NCBI GenBank assembly: GCA_005888745.1
Contig: VBBS01000028.1
Span: forward strand, 112,375-176,374
DNA: 64,000 nt
Reading direction: 5' to 3'
From: Candidatus Bathyarchaeota archaeon
Lineage (GTDB): Archaea; Thermoproteota; Bathyarchaeia; 40CM-2-53-6
Below the pieces are notes generated by a model. It saw only the letters and a list, made by a program, of their open reading frames with translations. It had not been told where the DNA came from and ran no database searches. Position 1 is the stretch's first letter; every line of letters begins with the position of its first letter. The translations under genes and the position numbers were made by a program. Positions 17,742 through 25,596 of this stretch are shown here, one piece after another.

Positions 17742-19325
17742 ATGAGTCACAGTAAGGTTGGAATCGTTGGTTACGGGGTTTACATTCCCCGAGAAAGGAT
17801 TGAGACTGCGAAAATTGTTAGGGAACGAGAGAAGAAGCGGGGGAAAGAACTTGAAAAGGTTCTGGACAAGGTCAGACACGGACTTCTTTTACGTGAAAAA
17901 GCTGTAGCAGGCCACACCGAAGACACAATGACCATCGCCACCGAGGCGGCGGAGAATGCAATCCGAATGGCCGGGATTTCCCCGGGGGAGATCGGGAGCG
18001 TTACTGCTGGTTCAGAGTCGAAGCCGTATGCGGTAGGAACGATTGCGCGTCACGTCGCGTCTTTCGTCGGTGTCGGAGAAAACGTATTCATTGCTGATCT
18101 CGAAGGTGCGTGCAATTCCGGAATGCAGGGTGTGGGGTTCATTGACGCTGAGATTCGTAGCGGGCGAATAAAATACGGTCTCGCCATTGGGTCGGACGTT
18201 GCTCAGGCTGAACGTGGAGACCCTCTGGAATACTCGGCTGGAGCGGGTGCTGGAGCTTTTGTCTTAGGAAAGAGTGATGTTATCGCGAGTATCGAGGACA
18301 TTGCCCCCTATTCAAGCCTCTTCATGGACTTTTGGAGACGTGAGGAATCCGCTGTTCCCAAGCACTTCGGCAGGACAACTGTTGAGGCATACAAATCACA
18401 TATCATCGGTGCGATCGCCAACCTGTTCCGCAAGCATCCCGATCTCTCCTTATCAGACTTTGACTGGATAACATTTCACCAGCCATCTGGGTATCTTCCG
18501 ATGAAGACGTGTAATGCGCTAACACAGGACGTAATCCCGTATGTTACCGATTCATCTATCTCTGAACGGATGAGACTCACCGAGCAGGATATTGAGAGGA
18601 AGATCAAGCCTTGGCTCAGAGTGCTGGACACTGGAAATACGTACGCTGCCTCCACAATGATCTCCCTTGCCTCACTTTTCGACAAAGCAAGGCCGGGTGA
18701 CCAGGTTCTGGCTGTGTCCTACGGCTCGGGAGCTTATTCAAACGCAACTTGGTTTGAGGTACAGGATGGAATCGAAGATAAGAGAGGACGAGCTCCCACC
18801 GTGATGGATTATGTCGAGCGAAAATCTGAGATCAGAATAGACACTTATCATGATCTGATTCGCGAACGACTGTCAAGAATTAAGCGAAGATTGGAGATCC
18901 CACGACTGGTCGGCGAGATTCAACCGGTCAACGGAAGCTACTTCTCACTCTCTCTTTGCAAAGGCTGTAGCAGAATCTATTATCCCGCAAGAGAGACCTG
19001 TCTTGCGTCCGACTGTCTAGGACCGATGGAGAAGAAACGGTTTCCACGATTTGCGAGGCTAAAGAATGTGGCAAAGCTTCCCTTCAAGAAGAGGTGGACT
19101 TCAAACTTCCAACTCCTCGAGGATGACAAGGTGCTGTTCGTCGACGCGGACGTTGCTGATTTGAAACCAGGAGTTCGATTGGAAGGTGTCATCAGAAGGC
19201 TAGACTATGAGGGGAAGGACGGACTCATCCTCTATGGAATCGCTTATCGACCGGTATTTCGGGAAGCCGTTGCGGTGGTCTCCAAGCCGAAGGCGGTTGT
19301 CGTCGCACAAACCCAGTACGCCTAA
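17742..19325 (+). CDS. HMG-CoA synthase fused to a DUF35 (zinc ribbon/OB) domain
   Basis: Residues 1-360 are archaeal HMG-CoA synthase (acetoacetyl-CoA + acetyl-CoA to HMG-CoA, for isoprenoids): catalytic Cys in EGACNSGMQG near residue 123 and catalytic His in TFHQPSGYLPMK near residue 246. From about residue 390 a second domain begins with a zinc-ribbon knuckle (CKGC near residue 406 and a CLASDC partner) and an OB-fold-like stretch ending in GLILYGIAYRPVF, which matches DUF35. In archaea DUF35 is usually a separate protein bridging thiolase and HMG-CoA synthase. At 527 aa the protein is about 170 aa longer than a simple synthase. GAGGG lies 8 nt upstream of ATG, and CTTAAATAC (17678) is a likely TATA box. 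Confidence 0.93.
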   Translation: MSHSKVGIVGYGVYIPRERIETAKIVREREKKRGKELEKVLDKVRHGLLLREKAVAGHTEDTMTIATEAAENAIRMAGISPGEIGSVTAGSESKPYAVGTIARHVASFVGVGENVFIADLEGACNSGMQGVGFIDAEIRSGRIKYGLAIGSDVAQAERGDPLEYSAGAGAGAFVLGKSDVIASIEDIAPYSSLFMDFWRREESAVPKHFGRTTVEAYKSHIIGAIANLFRKHPDLSLSDFDWITFHQPSGYLPMKTCNALTQDVIPYVTDSSISERMRLTEQDIERKIKPWLRVLDTGNTYAASTMISLASLFDKARPGDQVLAVSYGSGAYSNATWFEVQDGIEDKRGRAPTVMDYVERKSEIRIDTYHDLIRERLSRIKRRLEIPRLVGEIQPVNGSYFSLSLCKGCSRIYYPARETCLASDCLGPMEKKRFPRFARLKNVAKLPFKKRWTSNFQLLEDDKVLFVDADVADLKPGVRLEGVIRRLDYEGKDGLILYGIAYRPVFREAVAVVSKPKAVVVAQTQYA

Positions 19326-19375
19326 ACTCATCCTAAACTGCACTAGCCTGAGCACTGAACTCGACGAGATGCGTC

Positions 19376-20536
19376 ATGAGCTTAGCTCTGACGAAGCAGG
19401 AGGTGAGCTTCCAGCGCAGAGTGAAGGCGTTTGCGCAAAAACACCTGAAACCATTGGCAGCTAAGATAGAAGCCGAGGAGTATTTTCCCAGGGAGTTCCT
19501 TCGCTCCCTCGGGAGAAACAGGTTTCTAGGAGCTCCTTTTTCGAGATCCGATGGGGGTCTCGGCCTAGGCTGGGTTTGCGAGACGATTGTAGCCGAAGAG
19601 GTTTCCGCCGTCAGTGCTGCCGCGGAAATGGCTAGACTAGCTTCTGCGGCGCTCTATTCAGCGCCGCTTGCATATTTCGGAAACAAGGTCCAGAAGAAGG
19701 ATTTCCTCCGCCCGGTCCTTTCAGGAGATAAGGTTGGCGCTCTTGCTCTTACCGAACCTGAGGCTGGGTCCGACGCAGGTTCCATCAAGACCCGTGCAAG
19801 GCGCGACGGCCGAGACTTCGTTCTTGACGGAGAAAAGCGATTCATAACTAACGGGGGTGTTGCGGACTATCTCTTTCTGTTCGCAGTTACTGATCCTGGT
19901 AGATCTCCTCGGTCCCGGATTAGCGCATTTGTGGTTCCGCGGAGTTCAAGGGGTCTCGAGGTCGTGAAGGCATACGGTCTTCTCGGAATGAGAGGCGCCA
20001 ATGTCGTCCATCTACGGTTGCGCCGGGTCGGTGTCCCACGAGAGAATCTGGTGGGCCGTCTGAACCATGGTTTCCCAATCATCTTGGATGAGTTGGACCG
20101 GGAACGTCCCGCTGTGGCTGCTGGAATGATGGGGATCGCTCGCTCCTCCTTTGAGGCTGCTGTGAACTACTCGTCGAAGAGAGAACAGTTTGGCCGTCCA
20201 ATTCGTCATTTTGAGGGGGTGAGCTTCAAGATAGCTGACATGGCTGTCAAGCTTGAGGCTTCCCGTCTCCTCATTCTTCATGCTGCCCGAGTTCTCGACC
20301 GAGGAGAGCCTGCAAGAAGGGAAGGCGCAGTCGCTAAGTTGTACGCGACGGAATCTGCCTTCGAGGTGGCGCACGAGTCTTTGCAGGTCCATGGAGGCAT
20401 AGGCTATACCAAGGAATTGCCGGTGGAGCGTTACTTCAGGGATGCACGGTTTATGATGATTGGAGGAGGTACAAGCGAGATCATGAGGTACATCATACAA
20501 AGAGAGGTGTACAAGGAAATGAGTCGACCTTCCTGA
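19376..20536 (+). CDS. Acyl-CoA dehydrogenase
   Basis: A 386-aa FAD enzyme for alpha,beta-dehydrogenation of an acyl-CoA. Family motifs: ALTEPEAGSDAGSIKT, GEKRFITNGGVADY, the C-terminal helix bundle with QVHGGIGYTKELPVERYFRDA, and IGGGTSEIMRYII. The Glu of the common YEGTSE motif is Gly here, as in isovaleryl/long-chain-type enzymes, where the base lies in an earlier helix; the Glu of RERPAVAAGMMG near residue 238 is a candidate. The substrate is unknown. It follows the HMG-CoA synthase by 50 bp on the same strand, so branched-chain acyl-CoA metabolism is possible. Confidence 0.92.
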   Translation: MSLALTKQEVSFQRRVKAFAQKHLKPLAAKIEAEEYFPREFLRSLGRNRFLGAPFSRSDGGLGLGWVCETIVAEEVSAVSAAAEMARLASAALYSAPLAYFGNKVQKKDFLRPVLSGDKVGALALTEPEAGSDAGSIKTRARRDGRDFVLDGEKRFITNGGVADYLFLFAVTDPGRSPRSRISAFVVPRSSRGLEVVKAYGLLGMRGANVVHLRLRRVGVPRENLVGRLNHGFPIILDELDRERPAVAAGMMGIARSSFEAAVNYSSKREQFGRPIRHFEGVSFKIADMAVKLEASRLLILHAARVLDRGEPARREGAVAKLYATESAFEVAHESLQVHGGIGYTKELPVERYFRDARFMMIGGGTSEIMRYIIQREVYKEMSRPS

Positions 20537-20619
20537 TGTTACCGGCCGCTTTTGCTTGAAGTTACGCGAGACTTTAGTCGATTTCATGTTGAAGGCCAAT
20601 CGTTAAAGGCCTCGCTTGT

Positions 20620-20811
20620 ATGTCTACTGTTGAGATAGAGAATTATCGATGGAAGTGCGAGAACTTTCTAAAGGGGTATTGTCCGGGTAAGGACTGTGAT
20701 GTTTGCGCGAAGATAACGAATCGGCTCCTGCTCAAGGGGCTGGTCAAGATCACTCACGCGGACGAGGTCTTGAAACCAGTTCAGACTGCACCGCCGACCA
20801 GTCACGCCTGA
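20620..20811 (+). CDS. Small cysteine-containing protein, unknown
   Basis: A 63-aa product with four Cys in a compact pattern (WKCENFLKGYCPGKDCDVCA, spacing C-x7-C-x4-C-x2-C) suited to one zinc or Fe-S site, followed by a short amphipathic segment. I do not recognise the family. It stands alone between the acyl-CoA dehydrogenase and a small membrane protein. Short length makes the call uncertain. Confidence 0.5.
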   Translation: MSTVEIENYRWKCENFLKGYCPGKDCDVCAKITNRLLLKGLVKITHADEVLKPVQTAPPTSHA

Positions 20812-20912
20812 TGGTTTCCCTGCAAGATTCCAGAAAGTCTCTCAGAGTAGGATATACTTTTCAATAAACAGATACCTATCGCGGCAGTTTGCGCCTTTCA
20901 TTCTGAGGTAGG

Positions 20913-20918
20913 TTTATA
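20913..20918 (+). promoter_or_regulatory. TATA box followed by possible leaderless mini-ORF
   Basis: TTTATA centred at 20916 predicts transcription from about 20942, exactly where ATG opens a 21-codon ORF (20942-21007, MSAKSCPLMRPHLSRVVLEGS). Its TGA lies 1 nt before TTG 21009, in frame with the small membrane protein downstream. The mini-ORF could be a regulatory upstream ORF or just leader sequence. Confidence 0.35.
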
Positions 20919-21041
20919 CCGCAAGTTTCGCATTATAGCGTATGAGCGCCAAATCCTGTCCACTCATGCGTCCACACCTCTCTCGTGTCGTGTTAGAGGG
21001 CTCCTGAATTGGTCGACATCCACTATTTCATTTTCATAATG

Positions 21042-21230
21042 AACGTGGACTCTGCAATCGCGTCGGCGATAGCAGGTATCGTCGTTTTCGCTTTGACTTA
21101 CGTAGGGCTCAAACTGATCTACCGGATGTGGAGAAGGAATCTCAAGTGTCCACACTGCGGAGAGGCCTACCATGGTCATCAGGTTTCTCCCCCTGTGGAG
21201 AAGGCTCTGCCTAACGCCCTTTGGACGTAG
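21042..21230 (+). CDS. Small membrane protein with C-terminal zinc knuckle
   Basis: About 62 aa from ATG 21042 (TTG 21009 would add 11 residues). One transmembrane helix (IASAIAGIVVFALTYVGLKLIY) is followed by basic residues and a CPHCGEAYHGH metal-binding motif, predicted cytosolic by the positive-inside rule. The function is unknown; it resembles the zinc-ribbon membrane protein at 1484 in design, though in the opposite domain order. Confidence 0.5.
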   Translation, partial: NVDSAIASAIAGIVVFALTYVGLKLIYRMWRRNLKCPHCGEAYHGHQVSPPVEKALPNALWT

Positions 21231-21247
21231 AGTCCGCTTCTGCTCTT

Positions 21248-22450
21248 CTAGACTGTCAGTTTTTCCAGACTGCGTGGATATTCAGTTATGAAGTCCAGTC
21301 CATTTTCGGTCACCGTGATTGTGTCAGAATGTCGGAACCCGCCGAGGCCGGGAATGTAGAGTCCTGGCTCGCACGAAAATACCATTCCGGTCCTCATGAC
21401 CGTCGTCTCTCCTGGGTCGAGCCAGGGTGGCTCGTGGCCATCGATCCCAAGGCCGTGGCCCACATGGTGGCGAAGACCGCCCGCCAGACCGGCCGCCTCA
21501 ACGGGCCTTCGCGCTGCCGCGTCGACCCTGGAACAAGCAATCCCGGGCCTGAATGCCCTTAGTGCGGCGTTTTGAGCCTTCAGCATGGTCTCGAAGTATC
21601 TCTTCTCTTTCGGCCCAGCTTTCCCAACCATGACCGTCCGTTCGAGCTCGCTTGTATATCCTCCGACTTCGACACCGGCTTCAGTAACTAACACATCTCC
21701 TTTCCGAATCCTCCGCTTGGAGAAGACGGCGTGTGGCACAGCAGACCCCGGTCCAACTTGTCCCCGACAGCCTACAACTACAGGTGAGAGACCCCACTTT
21801 AGCTGCTGATATCTAGCGCCAAGTTTTTTCATCATTCTTGTCAACGCCTCGTAGCTCGCCTTTAGTCCGATTATCGCATCATGCGCTCCTGGAGCGATGC
21901 TTTCCATTAGAAGATCGTGAGCCTTCTCAGCCCATCGAGCACTCTCTTTCAACAGGAGTATTTCCTGCCTCGATTTTACCCACCTAAGATTGTCAACTAG
22001 ATCTCTACCATCGACCATCTTGGTCTGATGGAGCAAGTCTCGCAGGGAAGGGCCTCGGTAACCCCAACCTCCGGCTGCCCCGTCAACGGAGTCCGTCGCG
22101 ATTTTCGATCCTGCCAATCCTTTTCGGGTCAATACATCGACAAAGTGTCGAATTGGGTGTGTATTGCCAGGATAATCCGGATAGCTGGAGAACTCTTCTA
22201 TGAGAGGGCAGTCCTGTTTCGCATGATCCTCCTCCAGATGGGGGCCCATCATGAAGATGGCGTCTTCTTGCGGGATGACTAGAGCTAGGGGTCGCTCCGT
22301 GGAAATGTGGCTAAATCCTGTAGCGTAGAGTATCCGGGTGGGATTCGTTAGATAGAGTGCGGTGCACCTCGAATTCTTTAATAGATCTCGAATTTTCTCG
22401 ATCCTGGATTTGTGCTCTGCCTGGCTGATGACCAATTCGCCTGAAAGCAT
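21248..22450 (-). CDS. M24-family (creatinase/Xaa-Pro peptidase) homologue with altered metal site
   Basis: A 400-aa protein with the N-terminal creatinase domain (YLTNPTRILYATGFSH) and a C-terminal pita-bread domain. Normal dimetal ligands D-D-H-E-E are changed: the first two Asp positions read TEAGVEVGGYTSELERT (Glu, Glu), His is kept in HHVGHGLGIDGHE, Glu is kept in FSCEPGLY, and the last Glu position reads GFRHSDT (no Glu before D). This resembles the divergent group containing creatinase or ectoine-hydrolase-like enzymes that do not use two metals. A hydrolase of a small C-N substrate is possible; a classical prolidase is less likely. Confidence 0.85.
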   Translation of the reverse strand: MLSGELVISQAEHKSRIEKIRDLLKNSRCTALYLTNPTRILYATGFSHISTERPLALVIPQEDAIFMMGPHLEEDHAKQDCPLIEEFSSYPDYPGNTHPIRHFVDVLTRKGLAGSKIATDSVDGAAGGWGYRGPSLRDLLHQTKMVDGRDLVDNLRWVKSRQEILLLKESARWAEKAHDLLMESIAPGAHDAIIGLKASYEALTRMMKKLGARYQQLKWGLSPVVVGCRGQVGPGSAVPHAVFSKRRIRKGDVLVTEAGVEVGGYTSELERTVMVGKAGPKEKRYFETMLKAQNAALRAFRPGIACSRVDAAARRPVEAAGLAGGLRHHVGHGLGIDGHEPPWLDPGETTVMRTGMVFSCEPGLYIPGLGGFRHSDTITVTENGLDFITEYPRSLEKLTV

Positions 22451-22546
22451 GCAATTGAATCGTGGTGATTAGCGGTTAAGACTTAGGTCCTGGTCTATCA
22501 ATCTCTGTCGTTCATGGCATCGGAAAGGTTGAACTGGATTCCTAGC

Positions 22547-22563
22547 AAAAAAAAGGAAAAAAA
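22547..22563 (-). terminator. T-rich terminator of heat-shock operon
   Basis: On the minus strand this reads TTTTTTTCCTTTTTTTT, 23 nt after the hsp20 stop. T-tracts of this kind are the typical archaeal intrinsic termination signal. Confidence 0.6.
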
Positions 22564-22585
22564 GGGTGGTGGGAGTACTTCCACA

Positions 22586-23173
22586 TTAGTCGATAGCTAT
22601 CTGCTTGGCCTTTGCCCCGGTTTTTTTCCTAGTCAGCAGTAGTTCTAGGACGCCGTTCTTGTAGGAGGCTTTTGACGTGTCAGGATCTACTTCGACCGGA
22701 AGTTCCAGCTCTTTGTAGTAGCGCCGTTTGTCCGTGTCCACTCTCAGTGTCAGTTTTTGTCCGTCGCATTCGAGGGTAATGTCTGGCTTTTCGACGCCTG
22801 GGAGCTCAGCTACGACTTTCACTGTGTCGGGGTTGACTATTGTGTCTACGAGAGGCTCTCGATCTTCTTTTACGTCGAGTCGCGGTTTAACTGCGCCTGA
22901 TGGTCCTCCTTTCAGGGAGGGTTTGACGTTGCCGAACTCTCTGATTACTGGTTTGCCGTCGGGACCCATGCTGAACGAGTAGCCGTAGACGAATGGACCC
23001 ATTTCTCTCACGGTGCCACCGTCAGGAAGCTTTCGCTCTCTGATGAGATCCTTTGGAAGCTCCAGGTCCTTGAACATCGACTCGAAGTCCTGCTCTAGTT
23101 CGTCAAAGAGGTTGGCTGTGGGAAATCGCCATCGACGACGTAGCCAATTGGAAAAGAATTCGTCTTCACTCAA
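22586..23173 (-). CDS. hsp20: Small heat-shock protein, Hsp20/alpha-crystallin
   Basis: A 195-aa ATP-independent chaperone. The C-terminal alpha-crystallin domain includes VVAELPGVEKPDITLECDGQ, LRVDTDKRRYYKELELP and the ASYKNGVLELLLTRK segment; the N-terminal arm holds a conserved archaeal FFSNWLRRRW-type stretch. An IxI tail is represented weakly by QIAID. The TTG start at 23173 follows a perfect 8-nt Shine-Dalgarno GGAGGTGA (23181-23188) inside the end of the upstream regulator gene, showing that the two are one operon. Confidence 0.93.
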   Translation of the reverse strand: MSEDEFFSNWLRRRWRFPTANLFDELEQDFESMFKDLELPKDLIRERKLPDGGTVREMGPFVYGYSFSMGPDGKPVIREFGNVKPSLKGGPSGAVKPRLDVKEDREPLVDTIVNPDTVKVVAELPGVEKPDITLECDGQKLTLRVDTDKRRYYKELELPVEVDPDTSKASYKNGVLELLLTRKKTGAKAKQIAID

Positions 23174-23929
23174 TCATTTTTCACCTCCCCTAGTTCTTGA
23201 TTCACCAAGGGTCTTCCGAGTCTTTTCTAGGAATGTGATGAATTCCGCGAGAATCGTCTTTCCGAATTGGCTCAATTCGTATGCTCCTTCAATATTCTCA
23301 TCGAGGAGACCTGCATCGGAAAGGGCGGAGATGTTGTGGTAGACAAGCTTTGGATTTATTCTAGTCCGATAGTCTCTTTTCGCGCCCGACCTTTCGAGTA
23401 GTGGTGCTAGCATTCTCATTCTAGTTTCATTTCCCAAGAGCTCTATCAGGCCAAGGGTTTCCCGGAACGTTTCCTGGAATGTATCGCCGAACCAGCCGAG
23501 CACTTCAATCGTAGCCTTGCCTCTCTCGATGGCCATGCGCACCGGTTCCGTTAGGGTAGGCTGATCCAAATCTCTTGGTAGAAGAATTATGGCGTTGGTG
23601 TTCTGAGATTTGTTGATTGTTTCGATGAATTTTGCGAGGGGCTCGTCTATTCCTGCGGTCTGACAAAACACTGCCGTCAGGGTTTCGTTCTTGACGCCAC
23701 ATACGTCGACAATTATAGTTCTGGAATGGTCGTTCGGCGTTAGTTTCGCGTCCAGGTATGTGTCCATTTCCTGGGAAATCAGATGTCTTGCGGCGTGAAA
23801 TCGTTCGAATTGTTTGAGTTCATTATTTCCCGCTGGAGTTTGGTGCTTGCGAGCGAAGGTATTGTACTCTAGAATGTCTTGTGGCGAGACGCGTTGCGTT
23901 TCTACTGACTGGGTTAGTTGTAGTTTCAT
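23174..23929 (-). CDS. Winged-helix transcription regulator, likely of hsp20 operon
   Basis: A 251-aa protein. Residues about 155-245 form an ArsR-like winged helix (LGLIELLGNETRMRMLAPLL, then KLVYHNISALSDAGLLDEN as recognition helix). The N-terminal half is an alpha/beta region I do not recognise; it includes hydrophobic strands such as RTIIVDVCGV and NAIILLPRDL that may be a sensor domain. It is directly upstream of hsp20, and the promoter bears two matching inverted repeats, so autoregulation and control of the heat-shock gene is a strong inference. It is not obviously Phr, the known Pyrococcus heat-shock regulator. Confidence 0.75.
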   Translation of the reverse strand: MKLQLTQSVETQRVSPQDILEYNTFARKHQTPAGNNELKQFERFHAARHLISQEMDTYLDAKLTPNDHSRTIIVDVCGVKNETLTAVFCQTAGIDEPLAKFIETINKSQNTNAIILLPRDLDQPTLTEPVRMAIERGKATIEVLGWFGDTFQETFRETLGLIELLGNETRMRMLAPLLERSGAKRDYRTRINPKLVYHNISALSDAGLLDENIEGAYELSQFGKTILAEFITFLEKTRKTLGESRTRGGEK

Positions 23930-23945
23930 GGTCAGACCCTTATTC

Positions 23946-23992
23946 GTTACTATAGGTAACAGAATTGGCCTATAAATGTTACCTCTAGTAAC
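23946..23992 (-). promoter_or_regulatory. Operator pair GTTAC-N5-GTAAC around the TATA box
   Basis: Two perfect inverted repeats, GTTAC-TATAG-GTAAC (23946-23960) and GTTAC-CTCTA-GTAAC (23978-23992), start 32 bp apart (three helical turns). Between them lies a minus-strand TATA box (TTTATAG, 23970-23976). The predicted start site falls at about 23947, inside the first repeat. A third half-site, GGTAAC, is at 24005. Binding would block both TATA access and the start site. Confidence 0.75.
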
Positions 23993-24009
23993 ATTGAAGG
24001 TCTAGGTAA

Positions 24010-24582
24010 CTAGTAAACTGACACCCTGCTAACTCCGGGAATCTTGAGGAGTACCGGAATGGCCTTTCCCGGGATGACCCTGTCTCCTATTAGAGTAAGC
24101 TTGGGGTCGGGATTCAGTTCAGGGTCGTCGACCAATGCTTGTCTAATGCTTATTCCATGTTCGGCTAGGACCTTCGACGCGTTCGCAAGAATCCCGACCT
24201 TGTTCGGATTGTCGGCTGTTATCTCGACAACTCCTAACCCCAATTGCTTGGCTGTGGCCCGGAGCGATGGTCCTCCTGATTCCAGCTTCGAAAAAACCGT
24301 CCTGATCTTTCTGTCATGGTCCATCGCTCGAATGGTTTGGTTCACGGTCCGGCGATCGACTCCGACTGCTCGAGCTACTTTGAGAGTTGGGACTTCAATT
24401 TCATTGACGAAAATCCTGTTGCCTCTAACGGAGAGTCCATTCTTGAGCATGAACTCTGCGACTTGCAACCGTTCAGGATGAGTCTCAAAGAGAACCTGGA
24501 TTCTCTTCCACATCAAAATCCCTGAAGGGGTTTGTTCTTGAAGAACCTTAAAGGGTTGCATTAGGAACTCATTAACCATATT
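24010..24582 (-). CDS. HTH/ACT-domain regulator of amino acid metabolism
   Basis: About 190 aa from ATG 24582. An N-terminal helix-turn-helix (VPTLKVARAVGVDRRTVNQTI) is followed by a C-terminal ACT domain (GLGVVEITADNPNKVGILAN, then EHGISIRQALVDDPEL and IPGVSRVSVY), the layout of the archaeal COG2150 group. ACT domains bind amino acids or other small ligands. The open frame extends to 24753, but that part looks non-coding and overlaps the opposite zincin gene. A ligand linked to the hut genes would be speculation. Confidence 0.82.
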   Translation of the reverse strand, partial: NMVNEFLMQPFKVLQEQTPSGILMWKRIQVLFETHPERLQVAEFMLKNGLSVRGNRIFVNEIEVPTLKVARAVGVDRRTVNQTIRAMDHDRKIRTVFSKLESGGPSLRATAKQLGLGVVEITADNPNKVGILANASKVLAEHGISIRQALVDDPELNPDPKLTLIGDRVIPGKAIPVLLKIPGVSRVSVY

Positions 24583-24624
24583 GGAGCTAAAACGCGGAGT
24601 TGCGGTAGTTGCGACAGTGGTTGA

Positions 24625-25023
24625 TTGGGGCTGAGCCGGCCGCAGTCGGGGCCAAGGATTCAGTTTGAAGAGGCCGAGTTCCAGGGAAACATTGTACGTC
24701 TCATCGCGATAGAAAGGAAGCCTGAGGAGGCGCTCGACGCTCTTTGCGTCCATTATCGAGTAGAGAGGCCTGTCCTACGGATTGGTCTACCTAGAGGGGA
24801 GAAGAAGGCGCTCGGGTGCTATGTGCATAGAGAACGGACCATCTACATATCGAGCGAAGATTATCTGTTTGATCCGTACGTATTGATCCATGAATTTTAT
24901 CATCACTTAAGATATGCCGGGGGGAAACACAGAGGGACTGAGAGACACGCGCGTGACTTCGCTCTTTCATTTCTCAGGAGTGCCCAACGTATGGCTACGG
25001 GTCGTTCTGGTGGGTTGAGTTAG
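24625..25023 (+). CDS. Small zincin-like metallopeptidase
   Basis: A 132-aa protein with HEFYHHLRY (HExxH) near residue 90, followed 14 residues later by a possible third ligand Glu in GTERHARDFA. Short, cytosolic, without a signal peptide; it resembles SprT/IrrE-type mini-zincins, although I cannot assign it to either. TTG 24625 is the start used; internal starts are possible. The stop overlaps the stop of endA by 4 bp. Confidence 0.65.
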   Translation: MGLSRPQSGPRIQFEEAEFQGNIVRLIAIERKPEEALDALCVHYRVERPVLRIGLPRGEKKALGCYVHRERTIYISSEDYLFDPYVLIHEFYHHLRYAGGKHRGTERHARDFALSFLRSAQRMATGRSGGLS

Positions 25024-25589
25024 GCTTTGAACCAGCTAAAAACGAGGTATCTGATTTCGTTCTGCTTTGTGTCTGGAATCGCGATAATGAATTGCTTCCT
25101 GACGGTTGTTGCTAGCCGTCCTGCCCGCACTACCTCGAAGGGCCCCATGATGGACTCGGGATCTTCGACCGAAACGATGAAGGGGGCATGATCTATCCCA
25201 GGTCCGTGCTCGTACACTGCGAAGTCAGCTCCGAATTTTATTCCGGGTGTGACAATGTACCCCTTGTTTCTCAGATCCTTGTAGACTTGGTACGCTTGGC
25301 TGAATCCACGATAGGTCCCCCTAGCTTCTCTCAGTAGGACTGATCTACGAACCGTCTCTTTGGTTCTTCCATCAATTACGGAGATCCTCTGATGCTCCAG
25401 AAGGTATAGTCCTTCCATGAGGTCAAGAAGGAGTGGTACGTCGAAGTCTTGGTCTGGCTTGGGTTTTGGTATTCCTACCGGTTTTCCAAAGAAGCCGGAG
25501 CGGTAAATGTCGAGCCCGTTTTTGGGGTCCCATACTATCAGCCGGGTTCCGATAAGCTCGGCTTCGCCTTGAACCGTCGCGGGTTTCAT
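25020..25589 (-). CDS. endA: tRNA-splicing endonuclease
   Basis: Cuts bulge-helix-bulge motifs in pre-tRNA and other RNAs. The 189-aa protein has the C-terminal nuclease domain with the catalytic triad Tyr (ADFAVYEHG, about residue 126), His (DHAPFIV, about 135) and Lys (VRKQFIIAI, about 164), and YRGFSQAYQVYKDLRNKGY before them. The length fits the compact subunit of the alpha4 or alpha2beta2 forms. The alpha2beta2 enzyme has broader specificity and is associated with introns at non-canonical sites, which is relevant to the tRNA-Lys gene at 43.2 kb; a second subunit gene is not in the window. Confidence 0.92.
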   Translation of the reverse strand: MKPATVQGEAELIGTRLIVWDPKNGLDIYRSGFFGKPVGIPKPKPDQDFDVPLLLDLMEGLYLLEHQRISVIDGRTKETVRRSVLLREARGTYRGFSQAYQVYKDLRNKGYIVTPGIKFGADFAVYEHGPGIDHAPFIVSVEDPESIMGPFEVVRAGRLATTVRKQFIIAIPDTKQNEIRYLVFSWFKA

Positions 25590-25596
25590 GATTCCT

